Source: Ananas comosus
Taxonomy: Eukaryota > Streptophyta > Magnoliopsida > Poales > Bromeliaceae
Length of the DNA: 64,000 bases
Assembly (NCBI RefSeq): GCF_001540865.1
Contig: NC_033638.1
Location: 932,401 to 996,400, forward strand
Reading direction: 5' to 3'
Below the pieces are notes generated by a model that searched no databases, was not told the DNA's origin, and saw only the letters and a program-made list of their open reading frames with translations. The position numbers and the translations under genes were made by a program. Within the stretch, counting starts at the first letter, position 1, and the number at the start of each line of letters is the position of its first letter. Positions 1 to 11,090 of the stretch are shown here, one piece after another.

Positions 1-1157
1 TGTTAAGCATTCTAAAATTCATATTAAATACATTTAACATGGAAATGCATGAATTTCTATTTTACGAAACATATTTGCCAAATATGAGCATTTTTCATAT
101 CATAGGCTAGGCCAAACCCACCGAACCGTCGCGTAGGGTCTCGATTCGTCGAACAAAGTTGTCCACGAGTCTCTAGATACCCTAAAAGTGATCAGCGAAG
201 AGATACGAGAGTATTACGACCAATCGTAAGATCACACATTAACCTAGAAGCAAAAAGGGTCAACATTTACCTCAAGAGTAGAAATCTCTCCCAAAGCTCC
301 AAAAGAGAGCTAGAACCCTTCCAATCCAAGCCCTAGGAAGGTTCTAATCCAATCAATCTAGCCTCAAAAGCCCTAGATCAAAAAGCCCCAAAAATAAGCC
401 CTAAATCTCCAATCTAGGGTTTCATCTCCCAAAATCACAAAAACAAGAATCTAGAGGAGGGAAATGTGATACTAACCCTTTGGAAGCTTCAATCCAAGCC
501 CAAAATGCCCTAGGGTTGAAGTTGGTCCACCACTAAGCTCCAAAAGTATGCCTCAATCCACCAAAAGGAAGAAGAAAGGGTGTAGGTGAAGCTCCAAACC
601 CACCACAAGCTCTTCTTCTCCTTCCTCTCCCACTCTCTCCCTCCCTCTCTCTCTCCCTAGAAGCAAGGGAAAATGGTAAAGTGAGGAAGGGGAGAAGGAG
701 AAGTGGCCATATAAGCCCTCTCTTGTAACAAAATCCAGTGAGACCCCTCAAAAATCCATAATTGCAACAGCCCGGTCTGGGCAGTTTTCGCCCAGAGGGA
801 CCGGTCTCTCCCCAGCAGGGACCGGTCTCTCGCTGCGAACCCGAAAAACTAGCGTTCTGGAACCGGTCTCTCCCTGCGCGGGACCGGTCTCTCACTGCGA
901 AGACGCGTTCGGGAACCGGTCTCGCCTGCCAGGGACCGGTTGCCTCAGGCTGCCTCAACACTGCTCACTGAGGGGACCGGTCTCTCCTTCCAGGGACCGG
1001 TCCCCGAGAGTGAAAACTCTCAGGACTTGTCCAAAATTCCCGTTTTCGAACTTTTTAGGTCGGGAAAACATTCTACGACCCTCCACCAAGTGTGGAAAAG
1101 CTCGAAACACACCCAAACACTCGAACCTCGAAATTTGCAAAGGTCCAGTGCGTTACA
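1..1157 (-). mobile_element. LTR fragment, 5' end at 1157, running off the left window edge
   Basis: Read on the minus strand the LTR begins TGTAACGCACTGGACC at 1157 and runs leftward out of the window. It matches, in the same order, the first part of the solo LTR at 5005-7524, which begins TGTAATGCACTGG. Shared parts are the opening, a stretch with dense ACCGGT palindromes (about 775-1000 here), a CT-rich stretch, and a region near 100-190 that pairs with about 5930-6060. No gag or pol domain is visible. The right-hand target duplication would be 'caact' (1158-1162) but the partner lies outside the window. Open frames across it are repeat artefacts. Confidence 0.75.
775..1003. repeat. ACCGGT palindrome cluster inside the LTR fragment
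   Basis: Eight copies of ACCGGT, mostly in the context GGGACCGGTCTCTC, lie about 20-45 bp apart. The same LTR zone in the copies at 5005-7524 and 40967-43188 carries the longer palindrome TACCGGTACA instead. Confidence 0.85.
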
Positions 1158-1758
1158 CAACTTTAGTCAGTTTGCCTGAAGTTCGTCATTTTCTATCTAG
1201 GTTTCAATACGTTACATAGTTAGATTCAACAAACCTTCCACGAAGCCTTTGGTGATCTCAAGTGGCTTCATCTACAAAAGAAATTTCTCTATTTATCCTA
1301 GGAACGTGCTGCATTGCAAACAATCAAAAAGAAATTTTAAAAAAACTCGCATGTACACCACTAGACTAACTTCCAAACGATTATATCAGTTATAATATAA
1401 TGCTAAAAATAACTACTGGGCTTAGATCATATAAAAAGTAAATAGATGGCTATACAAAAAATATGGAGATATGATGAGTTAGATCTTCTATCAATATAAG
1501 TTTTGTTACGCTGCACACCTCAATTACTATAAAAAAGAAAAATGTAGCATGACAAATATATATAAAACCATAGCATGGTACTTAAAAGAGATAACACAAT
1601 AAAGAAATTAAACTAGACTAAAATCTAGATATTTCTCTAACCTAAAAAAAGGGAAACATATACAATTAACTTCTCAACATACAAAATACAAAAACATCAT
1701 CAAACTTAAAAACATCATAACTATAGACAGGTATGTGAAAGAAGATCGTATAGGTATA

Positions 1759-1790
<32 letters not shown>

Positions 1791-1970
1791 CGTATATATA
1801 TATATATATAATATATATAGTGGAAACTTTACAACGAATTAGTTATCTTACAATTAAATATTGGCTCCACAATCAAATTTCACTTCCTCTTGGAGTGTCA
1901 CAATCAACTCTACCATCAGCATCTTGAACCTACATTATGAAAAGCATCATCACATAGATAAGAAACAATT
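1158..1970. other. AT-rich DNA without a recognisable gene
   Basis: Nothing coding is seen. It contains the TA microsatellite at 1760-1819. It probably includes the 3' part of the CACTA element whose pseudogenes follow, but no CACTA terminal repeat was found here. Confidence 0.6.
1760..1819. repeat. TA microsatellite
   Basis: Near-continuous alternating TA with a short CG-containing interruption (TACGTA) in the middle. Confidence 0.9.
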
Positions 1971-1989
1971 TTAAAAAATATCACATACA

Positions 1990-3290
1990 ATAATTATTTT
2001 AAAAATTAGAACTAAATGTCTAGGGTATTGAAATGGATTCATGACCTTTGAAGATTGAGCATCTTTTAAAATTTCTTCCATTGAAATGATCTTTAATTGC
2101 TGAGAATTGTTTAACGATACGTCACTTAGCAAAGAGGGTGTTGGACCAAATCCCACACCACGAACACGACCATGGCGATCTTTGCCAATCACTTTAGAAT
2201 ATGCATAATCAACCGCCTACATCGAGCTATCTCCTGAGCTGCCTTGAGTGACATCCAATTCTTTTTGCATTAATTTCTTCAACTTCTTCTGAAATTTGGA
2301 AAAAAAAGAGAAAATTACGTGTATATTAAAAATGCAATGAAGAAAGTAAATTAATATAAATAACAATATAAACTCTCGAACTATACAATATCTTTTTTGG
2401 CGCGCTTTGTAACAGGCTCTCCATTTTTTTTTTGATAAAGAGCAATATAAAGCTTTCCCCTACTTGGAACTTCTCCATGCTTCTCCTACTCATAAAATAT
2501 TTTATTAAAGAGGACATAAAGTTAAAAAGCAACATGTAAGAAACTAAAAAACCTACTACTTATCATCTCAAATGCATACTGTGCTATTGATTTTGAACCA
2601 CCAGTATGAAAGTCATTTTTTTTTATCTCTATTATCTTTATTTTTTCTACTACGTTCCTGCAAGCATATTGTCCCAATTTTAGCAAATAGGTTCCATCTC
2701 TAAAGAAAATAAAAAAATGTATAAGGTAAGAAATTGCAAATTCAGTACATTGATAGAGCCAATTACTTTTTCCAAACAATATAAATAGTACAATATAGTT
2801 TTGTAGAACAAGATATACCTTCGCTTCATCAGAACGCCAATAATCAACTAATCTAACAAATTGGGCACGATTAACAGACAGTGGTGCCCTAGTTAAAATC
2901 TCCTTCCTCTTTCGTGATTCATCATAATATTTCGCTTTCAACTCACACTTGTAATTTCTCCAAAGATCGCCTAGCTTCTTTATTGTGTTATGCCGAATCT
3001 TTTCTCTAGTTGTTGGATCTCTCGGGAATGCAAACTTTGACTATACCCAAAAGTTCTTCATATTAGATAATAAATTTGTGCCAAAATTATAACAAAGAAC
3101 AAGATGAATAATTGAATTCAACTACCTCAAGAATTTCCCAACAAGAATCTTTGTACTTAACATCCATCTAACGCCAACTCAAGTAATCAATTGGAGCTAG
3201 ATTTGACTTCCTGATTATAGTACGTACCCATAAATCTATGAAGAATGCTGCCTTCTTTATCAACGGGCTGAAAATAGTTATTATATTTCA
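1990..3290 (-). pseudogene. CACTA second-ORF protein, Transposase_24 (Ptta/En/Spm) pseudogene
   Basis: Minus-strand exons spell the Ptta/En/Spm Transposase_24 signature in order: APIDYLSWR...MDVKYKDSCW (3290-3130), NTIKKLGDLWRNYK followed by VRLVDYWRSDEAK (3050-2817), HTGGSKSIA (about 2600), a GEVPSRGKLYIALYQKKNG segment (about 2480-2390), and GKDRHGRVRGVGFGPTPS (about 2190-2130). GT/AG-like junctions separate them. At least two in-frame TAG codons (3168-3170 and 2217-2219) mark it as dead. Its place downstream of the TNP2 pseudogene on the same strand fits the usual two-gene CACTA layout. Exact exon edges near 2700 are uncertain. Confidence 0.8.
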
Positions 3291-3372
3291 ACATAATCTA
3301 TTGATTAGAAGGCAAATTCCAAATGTCAAACATACGAGTGACCTCTCACTTTCCATGTGCAGATGACCCACC

Positions 3373-4463
3373 TATTAGATTAACAAAAAAAAATAAAAAA
3401 ACAGCACAACTTTTTACTATAAGTATTATGATATTGTTAAAGCTATGCATGAAATAAAGTGAAAAAAAATATGTCAACTTTAGATATGAAGAATTAAAAT
3501 AGCCATCTGAAGCAGCAAACAAATCAATTAATAAAATTCAAATAGAAAACTAAGGCTAGTCAAAGTTGAAATATAAACACTTTTTAAAGTTTCAAATGAT
3601 GCATTTAAACACTAATTATCCACTATATAAACTAAATCAAACTATATACATTACTATAGGTTAACAATCAATAATAAGGAAAGAATTTAAAGTATACCAG
3701 TGATACAAATTTCCACTTCATTAGAATCTACTTGGTCCACATCATCATCCATTTCATGTGTCACGGCATCTGGTTGGTGCGGAAGTGAGAATTCTTGAGT
3801 CTATTTAGGGCATTGTGTTGGTATCTCCATATCATCCTCTACAGAACATAGCTTAATAATGTTATACATATCATTGATAATAGGAAACAACAAAAAAAAT
3901 TAGTAATGACATTAGAAATTACAACTTTTATAACAATGACATTTCTATATTTAATTTGCTTATGATATGTATAACATTATTAAGCTATGTTCTGTAGAGG
4001 ATGATATGGAGATACCAACACAATGCCCTAAATAGACTCAAGAATTCTCACTTCCGCACCAACCAGATGCCGTGACACATGAAATGGATGATGATGTGGA
4101 CCAAGTAGATTCTAATGAAGTGGAAATTTGTATCACTGGTATACTTTAAATTCTTTCCTTATTATTGATTGTTAACCTATAGTAATGTATATAGTTTGAT
4201 TTAGTTTATATAGTGGATAATTAGTGTTTAAATGCATCATTTGAAACTTTAAAAAGTGTTTATATTTCAACTTTGACTAGCCTTAGTTTTCTATTTGAAT
4301 TTTATTAATTGATTTGTTTGCTGCTTCAGATGGCTATTTTAATTCTTCATATCTAAAGTTGACATATTTTTTTTCACTTTATTTCATGCATAGCTTTAAC
4401 AATATCATAATACTTATAGTAAAAAGTTGTGCTGTTTTTTTATTTTTTTTTGTTAATCTAATA
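3373..4463. repeat. 502-bp inverted duplication around a short spacer
   Basis: The left arm 3373-3874 and right arm 3962-4463 are reverse complements of identical length (502 bp) wherever I compared them, for example TATTAGATTAAC at 3373 against GTTAATCTAATA at 4452-4463. The spacer is 3875-3961. The right arm stops exactly at the N at 4464. This looks like an assembly fold-back rather than an old genomic palindrome, because the arms show no divergence although the surrounding pseudogenes are heavily mutated. Confidence 0.85.
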
Positions 4464-4523
4464 NCATTAGAAATTACAACTTTTATAACAATGACATTTC
4501 TATATTTAATTTGCTTATGATAT
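4464..4523. other. Assembly junction: single N followed by a 59-bp direct duplicate
   Basis: Base 4464 is N. The following 59 bp (4465-4523) repeat 3910-3968 exactly, then diverge. This is what an unresolved contig overlap leaves behind. Confidence 0.85.
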
Positions 4524-4781
4524 TGAAACAAAAAAGCCAAAACGCTAACATGCCATAATTACTTTTCTTTTAACAAATAGCATCGGTTAATATCTGTAGA
4601 TCATAAAGCTTAAAATTCATATAACTAAAAGTTAAGCCTATATGTATAAAGTTTTATGTTTGCATGCATTAAGCTAGGTGTTAAAAAGAAAATATATAGT
4701 ACAATTTTGCTTACTTTACTTGCTAGAGCAACTGCTTGTTGAGTAATCATCAAACTCAGAGCTATCTGTGTACTTGTCCTC
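4524..4781. other. Non-coding part of the CACTA element
   Basis: AT-rich; nothing coding recognised. It lies between the 3' end of the TNP2 pseudogene and the duplicated block. Confidence 0.5.
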
Positions 4782-5194
4782 CTATATTAAGTTTTCAGAA
4801 GCAAGCATCTTGTTGACTGTAGTTCTATCTACATCATTTCTAACCCAACTAAGATAGTCATTTGTATCGCTTAATAAACTTGCAAGATCTATATTATATG
4901 GCTCACTATCACAATATGTGTTATCGTCGGCTTCACCAATTCCCGCACTACTAATGTCAAACACATCTCTAGGTTTTGTCTTAACAACAGTAAGCCAATC
5001 TATGTGTAATGCACTGGATCTTGCAAATCGCAAGATTCGAGTGTTTGATCTGTGTGTGGAGCCTTTCCACAGTTTTTGGAGGGTCGTTGATAGTGTTCCG
5101 ACCCCTGGCGCGCATCCCGAGGATGTTGGAGTGAGACTTGGCACCAAAATCCCAAAATTGGAATTTTTGGTCAGCACTCGGATAGCCTGCAGCA

Positions 5195-5360
5195 GGGCTT
5201 GTACCGGAACAAGGCTGGTCTTGTACCGGTACAAGGATTGATGGTTGTACCGGTACAGCCATCGGGCTTGTACCGGTACAGAGCCGCAGACCCCGCGACC
5301 CGAGCCTCGGGTTTGCATTTTCGTCGGCCTTGTACCGGTACAAGAACCCGTGTACCGGTA
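5195..5360. repeat. TACCGGTACA palindrome array in the LTR
   Basis: Five perfect TACCGGTACA decamers plus one variant (TACCGGAACA) lie 15-70 bp apart, often inside TTGTACCGGTACAAGG, a longer palindrome. They account for the repetitive 'VPVQ/LYRY' frames, which are not real proteins. Confidence 0.9.
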
Positions 5361-6483
5361 CAAGGAGGCAGATTTCGTGCAGTTTGAACTGCAGGGGGTT
5401 TTTCGCGATTGTGGGCTTTCTATAACAGCACCCACGCCCCTTAGGGCTTCTTTTGTGCTGGGACCTGAGGAGGAGAAGGTGAGAGGAGCTCTCTCTCCCT
5501 TTCCTTGCATTTTTACCCCTTTGCTTGGTTTTTATTTGGGTTTTCTCTTCTCTTTTTGCATCTTGGTGGCTTCTCCACCATTGTTGATGGCTTAGAGCTT
5601 GGAGAGGAGCTTGTGGCTGAGGAGATCTCCCACCCCACTTGGATTGGAGCTAAGTTTGGAGCTTCTTGAGAGGTTAGAGACTTGATTTCTCCCTTTGATC
5701 CTTGATTTGAGGTTTTTGTGAGATTAAACCCTAGAATTGGAAATTTAGGGTTTAATTGGGCATTTTCGTTTTAGGGCTTTTGAGGCTTGATTCCTTGGAT
5801 TAGAACCTACCTCTAGATTGAATTGGAAGGGTTCTAGCCTCCTTTTTGAGCTTGTGAAGAGTTTTCCCCTAAGAGGTGAGTTTTTGCCCTTAATAAGAGA
5901 TGGTTAATGATTGAGCTAGGTATTGTTCGTTTGGCTCGTTTGACACATGTTTCTATACCTCTAGGGTACTAGGAGACTAGAGGACACCCTCGTGGGAGCA
6001 AACAAAGGGTTTCGTTTACCATCGGTGGGTTTGGCTTCATGAAAACGGGGCGAAACGGCCCCTAAGCATTCTAAACTCTTCGTATACTACTTTTGACTGC
6101 ATATCTATGCTAAGTAGTATTTATGTGAATTTTGGAACCCCTGAAATACATGTGTTATGTATAAGAAAATTTTCACTCTATATGGTAGAGCATTCTGGGT
6201 ATTGTTGCATGCATTCGGGTAGAGCTCTCGCTAGTCATTCGGAAACACGCTTTATATGCTTAAAATGGTTCAGTTATGTAATTATGAACGTTTGGGATGA
6301 GCTTGAACTTAGTGAATGAAAGTGTCATAAAGGGGCACTTAGACTAGCACTTATGAGACTATTGTATTGAGACATAGAATTAGGCCACTTGAACATCTAT
6401 TATTTTTCGTGTTGTAGACATGATGACATAGAGATAGGCCTATGTGAGAGTTGTGATATATTCCATGTTGTAGACATGACAAC

Positions 6484-6556
6484 TTCACACAGGAAACATA
6501 CTGATGACCATGATTACGCCAAGCTATGTAGCTGACACTATAGAATACACAAGCTT
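6484..6556 (+). other. Cloning-vector sequence: lacZ-alpha start, SP6 promoter, HindIII site
   Basis: It starts TTCACACAGGAAACA, continues with the exact lacZ-alpha leader block CATGATTACGCCAAGCTAT, and then a near-exact SP6 promoter (two mismatches) with GACACTATAGAATAC. It ends at a HindIII site AAGCTT (6551-6556). This order is that of pGEM-type and BeloBAC-type vectors beside the cloning site. Plant LTR sequence resumes straight after AAGCTT. A few mismatches look like read errors. It should be treated as contamination carried into the assembly. Confidence 0.9.
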
Positions 6557-6708
6557 GTGAGGGTCGCTCCCTACAAGCCGGCACTCCGGAGTTGGCCTAT
6601 GCGATACGTTCGCCGTGCGGGATTGGGCGCCGAAGTGGATTGCCGTGGGAAAGGCTCATTCCTAGAGTGGGAATGTTGACTACCACGGGGCCATTAGGCA
6701 GGGCAGAG

Positions 6709-6762
6709 CCAGACAGCCTTCGGGTGGGTCTTATACCAGACAGCCTTCGGGTGGGTCTTATC
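6709..6762 (+). repeat. 27-bp tandem duplication
   Basis: Two consecutive copies of a 27-bp unit beginning CCAGACAGCCTTCGGGTGGG, at 6709 and 6736. Confidence 0.85.
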
Positions 6763-9200
6763 AGAGTTAAACTATAACAATTAAAATGATATGTGAACCT
6801 AGACTAGAATAGTAAACATTGACACCTTTACTACTACACTGTGGACATTGGATTGGTAGCATATTCATGCTTTTACATGTTGAGTATTCATGTGCTTACT
6901 CGTAGTAATCGCTTTCTTATTCATGCAAGTAGAGCTAAATAGAGATATCATGATTATGGGCTTTCGTTTCTTTATTTATTGTACATTCTCTCTTTTTACC
7001 GTACTTGTACACTGACCCTCTTTTGCAGTTTTGGGCCTAGTGGTGCATTTCACTGAAGTCAGTAATTACCCACTGGGAACTATTATTTAATAGTTCTCAT
7101 GCCTCCGTTTCTATGTTTTCTTTTCAGAGCCTTCGGCACCGGCGGAGGCACGGGATCGCGGCAAGGGTGTCGCATAGCTAGCTCGGGAGAGTTTCTTTTT
7201 GCGCTAGGTGGTTACTTCTTCTCCATTTTGTATTTTGGGAGAGAGGGAGAGGTTTTGTACCCCGTATAGAGAGACCACCTTGTACTACTTTTAGCACTTG
7301 TTATGGGATCCCTATTGTACTTACTTTATGTTTTATTTAGTGAATTTACAGTTTTAACTTTACCCCTTGTTGTAGCATTTAGACATTTATTATGCTCTGA
7401 TACTCCTAGATGTCTTTTATTATTGCTTTTATTATTGTTGTTTTTAGACGCCTTATATGTTGTAGACATATGGCGGGTCTGGGCACGCGCCGGGCGGGCT
7501 TCCGCTGGGTCCCGGGGCTTGACACTATGCCCTTTCCATCTACTACATAGTATACTTGTCTAGCTTGAGATGCAAATATAAAAGGTTCATCATTCAATCG
7601 TTTTCCTGTATGTATCAAATGAGAAAAATTTACAAGAGTAAATCCAAAATCATTCTTCTTTTGTCCTCTATTTTTGAGTAATATCAACCCAATCGCACTT
7701 GAATAAAACATATCTTAATTTGTCATAATAATTCAACTCGATAATGTCAGTTAAAACACCATAGTAAGTTATGCCTCCTTCAGCCAAAAAAACTCCACTA
7801 TTTTGAGTTTTCTTGCTATCCTCATAAGTTTTTGTGCGAAACTTCGTGCCATTAACAACATATCCCTAAAGCTTCTACTTGAATTATTTGGACCACGAGC
7901 TAACCATCTAATTTTATCAGTAAATTGCTCGTCTCTATCATCATCTGAATTGAGAACCTATCATTTGCACAAATAGTTAGTATAGAAATGATTAAAATCT
8001 ATAAACAAAAAGATCTAGTGTATTATTATAATTAGGAGTTTACTTACATATGATCGAAACCAATCAACAACATTCTCCATATGAATCTTATTTATAACCA
8101 TATCACTTGGGCGCGTTTCACGATTTTGCATTTTTATTGCACTTTTATGAATACTAGACAAAAAAGAAATAATGTTAATATCAAGCAATTAAAACTAGTA
8201 AGTACATAGTACTTATATGATATAGTTATTTACCTACGAAAAGGGATTATTTCATTACTATTGAACAGTACATATCGATGAGCTTGCATCCATGACTTTT
8301 GATCAAGAAGAATATTTGATATTGCTCCCATTAAATCATCAATATTCCTAACGGGCCTATTGAACGTTGTCTCGATAGTTTTCAAGTATCTTGAGCAAAA
8401 CATCATACATTCTTCTACCATATAGCCTTCTGCAATTGAACCCTTCGGATGAGTCTTATTACGTACCTCAGGCTTAAGCCAAAAGAGAGCCCCATAGGTT
8501 GAAAAGACAACATAGACTAGAAGAGTTAAAAAACAATTAGATAGAGTAAAAAGTTTTACTAGGTCAAACCTAACCTCTCGATAGGATACATCCAACGATA
8601 GTGAACCGGTCCTGCAATTTTGGCTTCAGTAGCTAAATGACAACCAAATGTACCATAATGGTGAAAAACGAAGGAGGAAAGATTTTTCCAAATGACATAG
8701 AGTTTCCACAATTCGAGATTCCAATTGCTCAAGTTTACGTACATCCAAAGTTTTGGAACATAACTCACGAAAGAAACAACACAAGTCGATTAGAGGTGCA
8801 ACTACTCTCTTCAGCAAAACCTCAAGCAATGCTATCGGAAGAAGTTGTTGCATTAAAATATGACAATCATGACTCTTTAAACCTATCAAAGTGTTCCTTA
8901 AGCTGAATACAACGTGATAGGTTAGATGCGTAGCAATCCGGCACTTTCACATTTTTCAAAATTTTTAAAAACTCGTCCTTCTCTTTTAGAGACATTGTGA
9001 AGCAACTTGGTGGTAAAATAATTTTATTTAGCCCAACACTTTGAGGATGAAGCTCAGGTCGTAACCCCATATCTTTTAAATCAAGGCGTGCCTTCAGATT
9101 GTCCTTTGATTTGCCATCAAAATTTAATAATGTGCCAAGAACATTATCGCAGGTATTTTTTTCAATATGCATCACATCGAGATTGTGACGCAACAGATGG

Positions 9201-9684
9201 TGTTCCTAGTAAGGTAACATAAAAAAATATACTCCTTTTCTTCCATGTTGATACTGTATATTTTCATTTCTTTTTCTCTTTCCTTTTGACGTATTAATAT
9301 GCTTACCAAAGTGACATTCAATGTATTGAGTGTGCTCCAAAATTTCTACTCTGGATAATATTTTATGTGCCAACTCCTTTCCTTGAGTGCTATCGAATGA
9401 TATCCTATTCTAGGTGCAAACTTAGTTTAATTTAATTAAATCATATATCGACAATTTTAAACCGTTATAATAATTAATTGAAACCGCTAGTAAAATATAG
9501 TTTAGCCAACACTTATGTTTGTTACTAAAAAAAACCGTCATAAAAAATATTATATTACTATATACCGACGGTTTAGAACTGTTCTAATAATTAGTTAAAA
9601 TCGCTGCTAAAATATATTTTTGCCAGCGCTTGTGTCAAGTGTTACTAAATTAACTGTCACCACAAATCAACTTTTTTGTAGTCG
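9201..9684 (-). mobile_element. CACTA 5' end with subterminal repeats
   Basis: Repeated short motifs of the type AACCG(T/C)...CGCTAGTAAAA/CGCTGCTAAAA in both orientations are typical of CACTA subterminal regions. On the minus strand the block ends in GACTACAAAAAAGTTG (about 9683), one base off the canonical CACTACAAAAAA terminus. It lies directly upstream of the TNP2 pseudogene. The opposite terminus was not found. Confidence 0.6.
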
Positions 9685-10204
9685 ACCTAGAGATCGAGTA
9701 TTATGTCATAATATCAACTCTAATTGCTCAACTTAGTAAGTACAATATACTTAACTCTATTACTTGTCATTTACATGCAAAATGTTATGTTTTCCATTAA
9801 CTATAGCAAGTGCAATTTATTGCATTCAAGATCTAACCCAATAGTTCCACTAGCCATGTAGTGTTCCATACGTTAATACAACTCATCTCTAACATGCATA
9901 CCTATATTTGCATAAGGGGAACTTGCTATTTCAGTACAATTACATATGGCAAAATATGCATGTTATCATCATAACTCTCTACTATATATAGTATGCAAAA
10001 TTTTATCTATAGCATATATGCATCATGTATCGAAAAGTTTCCAACTCCCAAATAGCCTCGCGCTCGTCATGGTTGCTCCAAAGCACCTTTGCATAGAAAA
10101 TCTCACGATTCCCCATTCTCACGCCTATTTAGCTCCGGAAACAGGTCGGCACACTCCAGACAACCCTCAAAATTTTTAGAATAGTTCAAAACATTATTCC
10201 TACA
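9685..10204. other. AT-rich DNA, nothing recognised
   Basis: No coding frame, repeat or RNA motif that I can support. Confidence 0.5.
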
Positions 10205-11090
10205 CTGGATGGAATTAAATCACTTTTCTCATGAATTATAGTAGTCATCTAATAAATTATAGTTCTTCATGTCAGCACGTTAGTAAAATATTATAAGCTT
10301 TATTTGGATGTCAGAATAAGTTATTCAATGATAACATATTTTATACAAGACCCTCTAGTACAATTAGCAGATAGGAGTTCAAATTTTGCTTATTGAAACG
10401 CCTTAGCAATCATTTGTCATTACTATTATTCTACATAGGAATTAAATATGAATTATAATAGTAATCCAATTGAAGTTCTTTAAGTGAGCATGTTGGTGAA
10501 ATATTTTAGTAGACATTATTTGGATAATGGAGTAAGTTATTTGATGATAACTTACTTGATGTGAAAATTTTCTTATGTAATTAAAAGATAGGAGTTCGAA
10601 TTTTGTTCTTTGAACGGTCTTAGAATCCATAATTTGGCATTAGTAGCGGTCATTCTGCCTAGGAGTTATGTTGCTTTACTTGTGAATTGTAATAGTCATC
10701 CAATTGAAGCCCTTCGAGTCAGCACGTTAATGAAATATTACAAGACTTGTTCGGAGGTCGGAATAGTATATCTGACGATAATCTTTTTGATACAATTTTG
10801 TTTTTTAAAAGTCCTTGGCATCCAAGATATGGCATTAGTTGTAGCCAGTCTGTTTAGGATTAAATCATTCTACTCGTGAATTGTAACAATCATCCAATTG
10901 AAGTCCCTCAAATAAGTACATTAGTGAAATATTTCAGTTATTTTAGCAGGCCTTGTCAAAATATGTTATCTGATAATAATTTATTAGGTGTAAAATTTTA
11001 TTGTATAATTGAAAGATAGTTACTTCATCAAAGGTCAGACCAAATAGAATATTATTAGATAACTTGTTCTAATATCCAAATAGGATTTTA
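10205..11090. repeat. Diverged tandem repeat, about 4 units of 205-230 bp
   Basis: Each unit contains GAATTATAGTAGTCATC or a variant (near 10235, 10450, 10683, 10877), then GTCAGCACGTTA(G/A)TGAAATATT, GATGATAAC and GATAGGAGTTC(A/G)AATTTTG. Units differ by point changes and small indels, so the array is old. No coding potential is seen. Confidence 0.75.

Larger units (their letters stand above)
5005..7524 (+). mobile_element. Solo LTR with TSD 'ctatg', inserted in the CACTA transposase
   Basis: It begins TGTAATGCACTGG at 5005, ends CCCGGGGCTTGACA at 7524, and is flanked by 'ctatg' at 5000-5004 and 7525-7529. Length is 2520 bp. There is no primer-binding site, polypurine tract or coding domain, so it is one LTR left by recombination of a longer element. 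Internal features are the TACCGGTACA array (5195-5360), a CT-rich stretch, the vector-like insert (6484-6556) and a 27-bp tandem duplication (6709-6762). The unusual size suits a large Ty3/Gypsy-type LTR, but no domain proves the superfamily. Confidence 0.9.
4782..9200 (-). pseudogene. CACTA TNP2-type transposase pseudogene (DUF4218/DUF4216), split by a solo LTR
   Basis: On the minus strand the first part (9193-8867) carries the TNP2 end motif MRHNLDVMHIEKN. DUF4218 follows: GLKSHDCHILMQ, LCSKTL, then EAKIAGPVHYRWMYPIER (8889-8580) and GSIAEGYMVEECMMFCSRYL (about 8450-8380). DUF4216 comes next: NDFGFTLVNFSHLIHTG (about 7660) and, beyond the LTR, WLTVVKTKPRDVFDI (4995-4950), ending at a TAG at 4782-4784. 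A frame change near 8885, another near 8660, and the 2.5 kb insertion make it non-functional. Removing the LTR and one 5-bp target copy joins the DUF4216 halves in frame, so the LTR hit an element that was still readable at that point. In life this protein would bind the CACTA termini and cut them. Confidence 0.88.

Noticed and set aside
533..961. 142-residue frame on the minus strand
   Set aside because: It runs through the ACCGGT array and CT-rich part of an LTR; the protein is low complexity with no family resemblance.
4782..5510. 242-residue open frame on the minus strand
   Set aside because: It is a chance fusion: the C-terminal part is DUF4216 of the CACTA transposase, the N-terminal part is LTR with palindrome repeats.
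6592..6777. Short open frame beside the vector block
   Set aside because: It lies in LTR sequence with a 27-bp duplication that creates repeated residues; no codon or motif support.
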